From: Brasenia schreberi
Lineage: Eukaryota > Streptophyta > Magnoliopsida > Nymphaeales > Cabombaceae
Reading direction: 5' to 3'
Length of the DNA stretch: 64,000 nucleotides
Assembly: GCA_036023115.1 (NCBI GenBank)
Contig: JAYKKT010000079.1
Coordinates: 10,779,501-10,843,500, forward strand
A program made the translations under genes and the position numbers. Position 1 is the first letter of the stretch, and each line of letters starts with the position of its first letter. The notes beneath the pieces were generated by a model. It ran no database searches, was not told the origin of the DNA, and saw only the letters and a program-made list of their open reading frames with translations. This document shows positions 54,759-64,000 of this stretch, one piece after another.

Positions 54759-57497
54759 CCTCTTAATCTCATCCTGGAATATGAACAGTTGACATTTTCT
54801 CTTTATCTCATTCTGTAATCTGAACAGTAGTCTTAATTTAACCACATTCCTTTCACAAGAAATGTAATGTTCAAATATTAGTAACCTATGATTAGAGATA
54901 TTTCACAGAGGCTAAAACCTCTTATGTGCCTCTAAAGACTGGCAGCGAAGAGATCAACGCATAACTGTTTCAGATATTTCACTTGGCAAAAGGGCATAAG
55001 AAAAGGGTTCACAATTTTTAGAGAAGTGCAATCATTAACGATCTTAATAATCTCCCTTACGGTATGATGACATACATGATTGTGGTGCACCACAACATCA
55101 AAGATTGATCAAGAATGCTTAAGCTACACCAATATGAACCTCTAGATACCAAAACTAAGAAAACCAACATTCGTTTGTACATAAAGCAAACCAGTAATCT
55201 TTCATAAACATGCATAGCTCAGTATGCAAGCAGAAGCAAAGTAAAAATACTGAATAATTGGTAGAGAACTCGGTGAATTCATACGGGACTGACCCGAAGA
55301 CCAATCAACAGTTTCAATCCCAAAGTTAAAAATATGTAGAGAATCTGCCAAAAGACAAGTGACAGTTGCAACTTATTCCAAGACAGGCTTATAATCAATT
55401 ATGTTGGTAAAATGAAAAAGCAACTTTATCAAGTCAGAAATTGTAAGCATCAAAAAGATGATGACACATTCATGATTCAATAAGCATACTATTGCATCTA
55501 GACTGATGTTCCCATGATAGTTATGCACAATGTTCAATATGCAATGCTGACATGCAGCAAGATATATTTCAAGTACCTGTAGTATTTTCACTGGATTGAA
55601 AATTAAGTGACACCTGCCTTGCTAATTACTATTAAGCAATGATAGTTCAATCAATGTTAAACAGCACCTACTACTACTACAATTACAACTAATCCTTTTC
55701 CCATACTAGATGGGGTCTGCTACATGGATTATTTGTTTCCACAAAGCCCTATCATAATTTGTAGAATCCATGGTAAATAAGTCCGACAAAGTTTTAATAT
55801 GGCTATCGGAAGCCTAATGCAACCCTCCTCCTTTATTCGGGCTTCAATGTTAAACAATACATAATGAGATTAAAAGAACTTTGGATTTCAAAAAGTAGAA
55901 AAGTGGTGGACTGTATTATAGTTGCAACTCACAACATGGTGCAACCAGGCCTTTCCTGTAGACAGGATCCACATCATGGAGCAGGGGAACCCAGTGACAG
56001 ATTTCCAAAAAAGAAGAAAGGCGCCACAAAGATGCAACAAACATGAACCACAAAGAGTGCAGCATAGGCTGCTCGACAGTAGAACCCAATGGAAGCAAGA
56101 TATGATTGATTTAAAATGGTTAGAGGTTTCATGAATCTGCCAATGGAAAAACTGTAAATTAGAAGGCTAGAGTAGCAAATGTGAGCATCAAGAGCACTAC
56201 GCAACCTTTTGGGCCCAAATTGTGAAATGACACTACAACCGCGTCAGTCCACCTATGGTAGGAACAACAACAACTAAGTCTTTTCCCATAATGGATGGGG
56301 TCGGCTAAATGCATTCTTTGTTTCCACATAGCCCTATCCTAATTTGTAGAATTCATAAATAAGTCGAACAAAGTTTTGCTGGCTGTCGGAAGCCTAACGC
56401 AACCCTCCATCTATGGTAGGAACAACTCTTAAATTTCTGGAAATAAGTCTGCATAAAGAAGGAAGGTTGCACCATGTATCCAGCAGCCAGATAAAAATGG
56501 CGAATCATTTATAAGAGGTTTGATATTTCTAGTAGTGTTGCACCAGATGCCCAACAAAACTTCGAGGTTAAGTGAGTTGAACGAGAAGAGTATTAGGAGG
56601 ATAACCTCCTAGTACGACACTGCCTAGCCAACCCACATAGTGTGGGAAAAGGCTTTGTTATGTACATTTCAACTGCATCAATCTCGAGAACCCATGAACA
56701 TTATAAAGTGTAACCATGACAAGACTCTACCGCTTCGAGATCAATTTCTCATCCAGCCATATGAGATAGAGGAAAAGGGAAATTAATGGTAAGGCAAACC
56801 GTTCTATTGAGTTCGGTTAGAAGTATTGGTTAACTAGGTCGTTAGCCTTGGTAGCAGTCAAATACCAACAACATCAAACTCGCTAGCACCAGAAGATACA
56901 ATCTTCAGCCACATAATCAGTAGAGAGAAAAACAGAAAGCATGTCGAGCCAACTATTCTGAAAATAGCAGGAAATCACCATATAAGGATTCAATTCACCG
57001 CAAAACCAACTTATGTCGCCATAACAAGAACCCCACGTAGCCTCAGATCCTCTATCAACGTAACGCTTACACTTCCAATCTTATTTCTCCCCTGCAAGCG
57101 AAACTCAAGAAATACCCCTAAACCCCACCAGATCATATTGAATTATCAGTGATCCAAAATGCAGCAAACCTTTTCTGTTTATACCGACATGCCCAAATTA
57201 AATTAGTTGAAATCAACACAAATTAGTGATGAGAAGGAACGCCAATCACTTCAAGACGTGAAAACTAAAGCACTAGGAGGAAGAAGAAAGGCATTTACGC
57301 GTCTCAAGGAAAAGGGCAAAGAAGGAATTCCTGCGTCTTTCGAAGGCTTTGAGGCTAATGAAACCAGCGAGCAGCAGCAGCAAGCCGACGCTCACTCCTC
57401 CCGCCAACGAAACAACGCTCCCCTTCCTAACGTAGCCGACGACGCCGCCGGCCAGAACAATCATCCCGTAAGGGATCGTGAAGCAAAAATCGTGCAT
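53646..57497 (-). CDS. FAX/TMEM14-type small membrane protein (FAX5/6-like)
   Basis: Three exons on the minus strand: 57497-57299, 54087-54000 and 53718-53646. All junctions are GT-AG and in frame, giving 119 aa. The N-terminus MHDFCFTIPYG, the glycine-rich AGGVVGYVRKGS and SLAGGVSVG, then RYIDTTKIMPAGVVAGI and the ending GNHIPAKAE match plant TMEM14/FAX proteins. About four hydrophobic segments are expected. In the family, FAX proteins move fatty acids across membranes; the short forms without a transit peptide act at the ER side. The 57497 ATG is the first in the frame. Intron 1 is 3.2 kb and holds a long (GA)n and two SINE-like LINE derivatives. Confidence 0.9.
54667..54754 (+). repeat. 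(GA)n microsatellite in FAX intron 1
   Basis: About 44 GA units, preceded by CA-rich sequence. Transcribed as (CU)n in the pre-mRNA of the minus-strand gene. Confidence 0.95.
55651..55856 (-). mobile_element. SINE-like internally deleted RTE derivative, copy F
   Basis: The 180-bp insert (55664-55843) is bounded by perfect TSDs TCAATGTTAAACA (55651-55663 and 55844-55856). Read on the minus strand it starts with the LINE 5' leader (AGGAGGAGGGTTGCATTAGG...), jumps to the LINE 3' end (GGGCTTTGTGGAAACAAA...), and ends in a degenerate (TTG/TAG)n tail. All coding sequence is missing. Confidence 0.9.
56253..56426 (-). mobile_element. SINE-like internally deleted RTE derivative, copy G
   Basis: The insert 56269-56410 is bounded by CTATGGTAGGAACAAC at 56253-56268 and 56411-56426. 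The last bases may overlap the (AAC)n tail. It has the same organisation and the same internal 5'/3' junction as the copy at 55664-55843, with a slightly shorter 5' end (starts GGAGGGTTGCG on the minus strand). Confidence 0.9.
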
Positions 57498-58510
57498 CGT
57501 CGTTCTCTTCTTACTTCGAGAAAGAAATGAACGAGGGCAAGGAAACACGGCGAGATGGAGATCTTGCTTGCTCAACACAGTAGAGGGCGATGGCCTCTCT
57601 TTTGTCTATGTCGCCTACTCTGAAAGATCTGGTGATATGTAATCTGACGGTTTGTAGGTGATGTTCAATGTGAACCCCAGATCCACTTCCATCTTTCTTT
57701 GGAGGTTTTCATACAACCCCCAAGGTTGACTACGTCATTCCCATCTTCGAGGTGGACCGTACGGTAAGCGTAATAGGTTTTAACCAAATCACTGAACTGA
57801 AATCTCGGTCGGCTTCAGTAACACCCTTGCTGAAATTTCTGTTCTCTGTCTGGTTTCAGTTATTAGTATCCAAATCCAACACTAACCAAACCCACTGAAA
57901 GGGTTATAACTTAACAATCCAACGTCCAACATTTAACATTATTATACTTAAAAATCCCGTTAGCTCTTGAAGAAGTTCCAGGAACATAGATGACAAACAA
58001 AAGTCATTGTCTTTAGAATTATTGGGAGACTGTAAGAATTTAAGCAATTTATCAAGTTAGAAATTTGATTATGGCGATTAGGAAGGACATTACACAAATA
58101 ACCATTATTGATGAATTATCATTTAAGATCGTTAAAAGTAAATGATTTAAGAAGGTGCTCAATACTACATTTTTTCAAGTATAAAATATCATTTAGGTGG
58201 ACCATGTCACGTGATTACTATCAAGTTTACACGAATGAAAGATTGAAGACTTTTTTGAAAAATATGTAAAAGCAACACAACAATTTGTTCATGTAATTGC
58301 AAATACATGAACATCTTTGCAAGGAGTGAACCACATGTCGATCACGGTCTATTTTATTGACGATTAGTGGAAGTTGTATAAGGAATCTTGAAATTTTGTT
58401 CAATATCTTTTCTCGAGTGAAGAGTGAAAAAAGTACTTACTCTTACAACACACAAAATTAGTATACTTCATATTTAATATTTGAAGAAAAATTTATAAAT
58501 TGGGAAACTA
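57498..58510. other. 5' flank of the FAX-like gene and spacer
   Basis: Promoter and leader of the FAX-like gene at 57500-57650, then AT-rich sequence without recognised features. Confidence 0.4.
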
Positions 58511-59460
58511 CAAACAACAACAACAACTAAGCCTTTTCCCATAGTAGACGGGGTTGGCTACATGGATTCTTTGTTTCCACATAGCCCCATCATGTACATG
58601 TTAGTAGTTAACTCAACATAAGCTAGATCATTCTTTATTATTTCTTTCCAATACTTTTGTGATCGTCCTCTACCTCTTTTAATACTTTCAAAATCTAGTT
58701 TTTCATACCTTCTTATAGGGGCTTCCTTTGATCTTCTTTTTATATGTTCAAACCATCTTAAATGATATTATCCCATTTTATCCTCTATAGGTATCACTCC
58801 CAATTTGTTTATAAGAACCACATTATGTATATAGTCTTTCCTTGTATGACCACTCATACATCTCAACATCTTCATTTCTGCCACACACATCTTTTGTACA
58901 TGTTGATATTATCTGCCCAACACTAAGAACCGTAAAACATGGCAGGTCTAATTGTTGCTGAATAATATTTACCTTTTAACTTTAATGGTATCTTCTTGTC
59001 ACAAAGAATACCTTATGCTCCTCTCCATTTAACATCTCCATCAATTCTTCCACCACTCTCAAAAATTGACACTAGGTATTTAAAACTTTCCTTTTGTAGG
59101 ATGCAATGTGTGTCAATTTTAATTTTTATGTCATTTAAAGTAACCAAATAATCAAACTTACATTCCATATATTCTAACTTTGTTCTATTAAGTCGGAAGC
59201 CTTTCTTTCTAATGTTTCTCTCTATAGTTCCAATTTTCTATTAACCTTTTCCTTAGACTCCTCCACTAATAGAATGTCATGTGCAAATACCATACACCAA
59301 GGAACTTCATATTGAATATGTTTTCTTAACTCATCAATAACTATTATAAATATGTATGGACTTAAAGTTGATCCTTGATGTGGTATCCTATCGTAAGTTT
59401 GTTTAGATCAATAAATATCATGTGAAAGTCTTTTTTTTTTCTCTAAAATGTTCCATAAGT
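58511..59460 (-). mobile_element. 5'-truncated RTE LINE copy H
   Basis: The (AAC)n run and AACTAAGCCTTTTCCCATAG start at 58511. The C-terminal and RT text of the LINE family then follows with several deletions (for example a jump after CTTAAAGTTGATCCTTGATG near 59380) until about 59460. No TSD was found. More decayed than the copies in the introns. Confidence 0.75.
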
Positions 59461-59715
59461 TAGTGTGTGTTGGATGGTCTACTCTCAACAACAAAAATAT
59501 GGGTTGGCTATTACTAGCTCCAACTACATCACAAAGCTCTTGCAGCTCCATCTTGATCCACATCAATCTCTCCTAGTCAGCACTGACGACATCCAAGCTC
59601 GGTGCTACCAACACTAGCATAACCACGATGGTGTCGAGCCACTCAATTGTGGCACTATCGATGGTACTTCCCTCAATCAATGAAGCATGTTCCTTAGTCA
59701 TGTAAGTATTTTTGA

Positions 59716-60159
59716 TGTTGAGAAATGAACATATCTTAATTGTCTCTACTTAAGAAATATATGTTGTATTATTAGAGGTCAAATCTTGGGCCTTCCAATG
59801 TATAATAAATACGTGTGAAGTTAAATATTGTAATTACCTATGCATATGCATGGGAAATATGTGTAGAGTTAAGAATTAGAATTACCAATGAAGTTTTATA
59901 TGTTCTAAGCTAGATTAGTCAAATTTGTGTCGGAAATATGTTGTCAATCTTGAAACTAGTAAAGTCATAATTTTGAGTATTTAATAGCCTAAAAAGACTC
60001 ATATGTATACCTACATATATATATATATTTATATATAAGTCATCTGCAATAGGAGGTAAGCCTTTTCCAAGCAACACAAGCATTTTCTCTATAGTTCAAA
60101 GCCTCTGTATGAGCATATTGTTTTTCTATAATCTTCCACCTCACATTGTTTTCCTAACA
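59716..60159 (+). repeat. 5' LTR of a copia element
   Basis: Starts TGTTGAGAAATG and ends TTTCCTAACA. It is followed at 60162 by TTAGTATCAGGTTCTAAC, a decayed initiator-Met tRNA primer-binding site (TGGTATCAGAGC type). Its 3' part recurs at 61893-62041. The left edge is an estimate. Confidence 0.6.
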
Positions 60160-61892
60160 ATTAGTATCAGGTTCTAACATCACTTTCAACATGATGCAAC
60201 TTCAAGTTCATCTCACCAAAGGATGCTATGAGAGATTGAGCATTCAAATAAAAGCACTTCTTCAATGTCAAGATGCTTGCAAAATAATTGAGAAATGATA
60301 CACCGAGCCTTCAATGTAAGAAAAAGAAGTGATGAATGATCGATAAAAAGTGACTCTAAGGGACTCAAGGAAAATGGATAAGAATTTTTTTTATTTATAA
60401 AGAAATTGATAGGGCTCTATGGAAACAAAGAATTCATATAGCCGACCCATCTAGTATGGGAAAAGGCTTTGTTGTTGTTGTTATAAAGAAATTGATAATA
60501 GTGATTTTGAAAAAGTTACAATTGCAACAAGTGCAAAGCAAGCTTAGGAGATTCTTCAAAACACCTATAAGGGTGTTGAGAATGTGAAAAAATAAAGATT
60601 CAAACTATTAGAGAAGAGTTTGAATTCTTAGAAATAAAGAAAGATGAGTTGGTGTCGGACTACTTCACAAAAGTGTTGGCTATAGTGAACCAACTAAAGG
60701 GGTATGGTGAAGGAGTTGAAGACAACCATGCAGTGGAAAAGATATTAAGTTCAATTGATTCAAAGTTTGACTATAATTGTAGCTTTTGAAGAATCAAACA
60801 ATTTAGAATCCATGATAGTGGATGAACTTAGTGGATGAACTTATGAGATCCTTGCAAGTCCATGAACAAAGGTTGATGAAGAGAAATGATCAACCATTGG
60901 AGCAAGTGCATCAATTGAATGTCTATTTAGGAGATTAAAGATAAGAATATGAAAGAAAATGAGATTGAAGTCGAGGTGGAAGAGAAGAAAGAGGCATTTA
61001 CAATCAAGAGAAAAAGATAAATGCTTCAAGTTTAGATCGGGAAAGAGGAAAAAGAGGTTTTGCATGAGGAAGTTGTCATCATAACAAAGCTCAAATTCAA
61101 TGCTTGATTGTAAAAAGTATGGTCATTATGCAAGTGAATGTTGGACTCGACCATGAAAATCGTAAAAAAAAGATCAACTATGTTGAAAAAGTGGAGATGA
61201 CAAAGAACCAAATGTTTCTTTTGAACTCATGTTTTGAAGTTCTTGACGATTTGTGCTAAAGAGTGACCATGACTTTAACATTTGAAGTATGGGCAAAATA
61301 TCTTCACAAAAATAATATAGTGAAAGGACTACTTTGCATAGCCCATCCAAATCAATTATATAAAGGATCTATTAATGGCAAGCAACATCAAAACTCTTTA
61401 ACAAAGGAATCAATATGGAAAGCAAATGAACCTCTACAACTCATTCACACGGACGTGTGTGGACCGATTACACCATCATGACTTGGTTAGTATAAATACT
61501 TTCTTACTTTTACTGATGAATATAGTAAGAAAACTTAAGTATATTTTCTAAAAAACAAATCAAAAGTTTTAAATTACTTTAAGAAATTCAAGAATCTTAT
61601 ATAAAAGAAGGAATGCCTCCATATCAAAGCACAAAGTCCAAATCGTGGTGGAGAGTTTACATCAAAAGAATTTATAGATTATTATGAAAAGAATGGTATT
61701 AATCATGCTCTTACGATACCTTATTTATCTCAACAAAATGGAGTTGTTAAAAAAAATCGAACCATTCTCAATAAGATTTAAATATGTTAAAAACTAAAAG
61801 GTTATCAAAAGAGTTTTGGGCAAAACGATAGATTATGTGGTATATTTGTTGAATAAAAGTCTAATAAGAAACTTGAAAAATAAAACTCAGAT
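60160..61892 (+). mobile_element. decayed Ty1/copia element, internal region
   Basis: Plus-strand fragments in copia order. Gag lies at 60200-60900 (CYERLSIQIKALLQCQDAC, NTYKGVENVKK, YNCSF-type text). A zinc knuckle lies near 61110 (KKYGHYASECW). GAG-pre-integrase text lies at 61310-61480 (EPLQLIHTDVCGPITPS). The integrase core start runs to about 61890 (YFLTFTDEYSKKT). Stops and frameshifts throughout. Reverse transcriptase and RNase H are absent: the integrase runs straight into LTR sequence. Confidence 0.8.
60395..60497 (+). mobile_element. 69-bp RTE 3'-end copy in copia gag, perfect 17-bp TSD
   Basis: The insert 60412-60480 (GGGCTCTATGGAAACAAAG...GGCTTTGTTGTTGTTG) is flanked by TTATAAAGAAATTGATA at 60395-60411 and 60481-60497. 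It is a plus-oriented, extremely 5'-truncated LINE. Confidence 0.92.
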
Positions 61893-62041
61893 ATTTGAGT
61901 ACTTAATAGCATAGAAAGACTCTCGTATGTATCCCTATATATTTAGAAATAGAAGGTAAGACTTTTTCCAAGTAATACAAGCATTTTCTCTCTAGTCCAT
62001 CGGAACATAATCTTTCACCTCAAATATTTGGTTTTTCCAAC
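61893..62041 (+). repeat. partial 3' LTR of the copia element
   Basis: TTTGAGTACTTAATAGCATAGAAAGACTC...GCATTTTCTCTCTAGTCC...TTCCAACA matches the second part of the 5' LTR (from about 59955). The join to integrase sequence lies in a TTTGAGTA-like stretch shared with the LTR, suggesting a deletion. Confidence 0.65.
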
Positions 62042-62990
62042 AAACTGCAAGGCTCGACCAGACGGCAATCAACACCATGTCTAAGCTGTCTACAGAAACG
62101 GACCAAGGCACAACAAGAGAGAACTCTACTGTCATAGTTCTGCAACGCCCGAACGCAGCAGACTACCGTCCGCGGCAACCAACGAAGCAGCAACCTGCTG
62201 CTCTCTCATACGTCGCACGACCAATGCACGGAACCGCCTCTCCTTCGCAACAACGACACGGCACTGGGACAACAGTCGGTTGTTGTCCACTATTGCAGCA
62301 GCAACAACGTAGAACACCCTTCTGTAGCATGAATGGAACACTCTTCTACGGCTTGTACGTTTTCAGCAGCACCCGAGTTGCACATTGTTGCTCTTCATCC
62401 ACTAGCAGCAATGCAGCCACGAATATCTCCCCCGGTTGTTCCCTCGGTTGCTCCAACAGCACAGCAACTAGTTCGTGAACTACTGCACTTCACCGCAGCA
62501 CAACAGCCTTCTGCTACCACAGATCAACAGTTCGCAATCTGTCCAATAGGAACAACTCCTCTTGCTGCTATTGACGAGAAATTACAGCGCTCCAACCACT
62601 CTTCCTCAGGCCTCTTCGCCCACCCTCCGCCGCAGCAAATCGATACACCATGCTGCTGCACCTCAACGCACAACAGCAACACTTGTACGCTCTTGAGTTT
62701 CAGCCATTTTAAAGCAAATTACAGTAGAGATGCACTATGCAACAGCAATCTCTTCAAAGACTAGACAGAAACATGACTGAATACTTACAGTGGCTATTGA
62801 ATTTTCGGCAAGGCTTCCCCTTTCTGGAAGGCAACTTGCTACCCCAAATTACAACCCAAGCACTATAGTAGCAATAATACAATCAGATGGGAAACTCAGG
62901 GACTACAGTGCATTAAAACAGAAAAAAGTAGCGACCCAACTGCGATTCATCCAAAATACAACACCAAAACACTCCAAACCAGGTTGACCT
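62042..62990 (+). other. GC-richer, CAG/CAA-rich region, uncertain coding
   Basis: Two overlapping frames of 133 and 143 codons (62077-62478, 62333-62764) are rich in Gln, Ala, Ser, Thr and Pro, and owe this to CAG/CAA/GCA-rich sequence. No domain or splice pattern supports a gene. The change in base composition right after the copia LTR end suggests different origin. Confidence 0.3.
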
Positions 62991-64000
62991 CCTCCCACAC
63001 AGCAACCCGATGCTCGACCCACCAAAATGCCTGAGCTTTGATTGGTTTTCACGATGAAAGGAAATCAAAGCAGTTTTTCTGTTCTTTTCGTTTATTCGGT
63101 ATTTTTTAGCAATGAGACGATCATATTTGCAGTATCATTAAGAGAAGTTGAGATTTATTTTGAGGTATTCACAGGCTCTTCCTCCAGCTTATTTGGTTAC
63201 TTAATTGTGAGCTAGTTGTTTCATGTTTCTTAGCATATTTTTACTTTTTGGTAGTGACTAAGGGTATTGATATTATTGTATTTGGAGATATCTTATTGTA
63301 ATAATCTATTTTTATAGTTGATAATTTTCTAGGCTAAGCTCCATGATTTTATCTCTCCATTGAGAGGGTTTTCTAATTAAAAATTATATGTTTTTATGTA
63401 TTAATTTTTAAACATACATATTTAGAGATCGTTCACATTTTTAGAAAAGAGCTTTTAAGGCTTATGTAGATTATTATTCAGCTTTTTTTCCCATCGACCA
63501 CCTGCAGCCTGCTTTCATATTAGTTCTGACGATCGTAACGCCAGATGACCTTGATTCAACCTCATTGAGCCTCGCCTCTTGATGATTTACAATTTGTACA
63601 ACCACACCACTCTATCGTGCAGTAATGTTTTTGGGCTCCCCTATCGAACAGACACACACTCTCGCTCTCAACGGAAATCTTCAGGGTCAGGGCACTCTCT
63701 TGCACCCACTAGAGCTCACACTCACCAACACCAGTCTTACTACACTCAGTAGTAGGAAAGAGGGCCAAGACGGGAGAAGGTTGTGGTAATCACTCGCGTT
63801 TCACTCTTGGAATGCAGTGCCAGCTCAATACCGCTTAACACCCTTTTGTAATGCATGGTTCAGGTCCTTGCAGACCTGACTTTGGGCGACCACTAGATAC
63901 TTACAACCCATTACCTGTTGGATAAGAGCCGAGCTAGCTCAGGTCTAGTAGACCAAATCCTAGCTAACCGAGAGCCGGTTCACATCCCTGCATTATTACA
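62991..64000. other. terminal spacer, nothing assigned
   Basis: AT-rich to 63450 with LTR-like text, then a more GC-balanced stretch to the window end. No gene, tRNA or repeat could be supported. Confidence 0.3.

Noticed and set aside
54476..54845. Four overlapping frames with Arg-Glu or Ser-Leu runs
   Set aside because: Translation of the (GA)n tract inside FAX intron 1.
57207..57530. Plus-strand 107-codon frame
   Set aside because: Antisense to exon 1 of the FAX-like gene.

Overview
The window is nuclear DNA of a flowering plant. This follows from spliced genes with GT-AG introns, plant-specific families (a plastid FAD4-type desaturase, a DUF1666 protein, a FAX/TMEM14 protein), and long AT-rich spacers filled with decayed plant retrotransposons. 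The species cannot be named from the sequence.

Five protein genes are supported, spread through repeats. (1) 114-2796, minus: DEAD-box RNA helicase of the RH35/DDX41 type, two exons. (2) 17107-20200, plus: a DUF1666 family gene (often called 'ribosomal protein L34Ae' in plants), at least four exons, with an unresolved middle part. (3) 37037-38103, minus: chloroplast FAD4-like desaturase, two exons. (4) 41664-52852, plus: conserved plant protein with a signal peptide, eight exons in one open frame (534 aa); its order of conserved residues resembles a permuted papain/NlpC-P60 fold. (5) 53646-57497, minus: small FAX/TMEM14 membrane protein, three exons (119 aa), convergent with gene 4.

Between the genes: 3.6-8.9 kb is a decayed Ty3/gypsy element of the Tat type with a 90-bp tandem repeat inside it; 10.5-13.0 kb is a minus-strand Ty1/copia remnant; 14.7-15.5 kb is a broken FAR1/FRS-like sequence; 22-30 kb is degenerate sequence with a gypsy gag remnant and an LTR-like block; about 34.1-34.7 kb is a LINE-1 tail; 59.7-62.0 kb is an internally deleted copia element with LTR remains.

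The most informative feature is one family of RTE-clade LINEs ending in (TTG)n. Two long copies lie antisense in introns 6 and 7 of gene 4. The intron-7 copy is flanked by a perfect 18-bp target-site duplication (TSD). Further short copies are nested in the intron-6 copy, in intron 1 of gene 5 and in the 60-kb copia element. Two very short copies (about 140-180 bp) in gene 5 intron 1 join the LINE 5' end to its 3' end at the same internal junction, and each has its own TSD. They look like an amplified, non-autonomous, SINE-like derivative of the LINE. A separate tRNA-type SINE (111 bp, 11-bp TSD) sits just upstream of gene 4. No operons, CRISPR arrays or intact tRNA/rRNA genes were seen.
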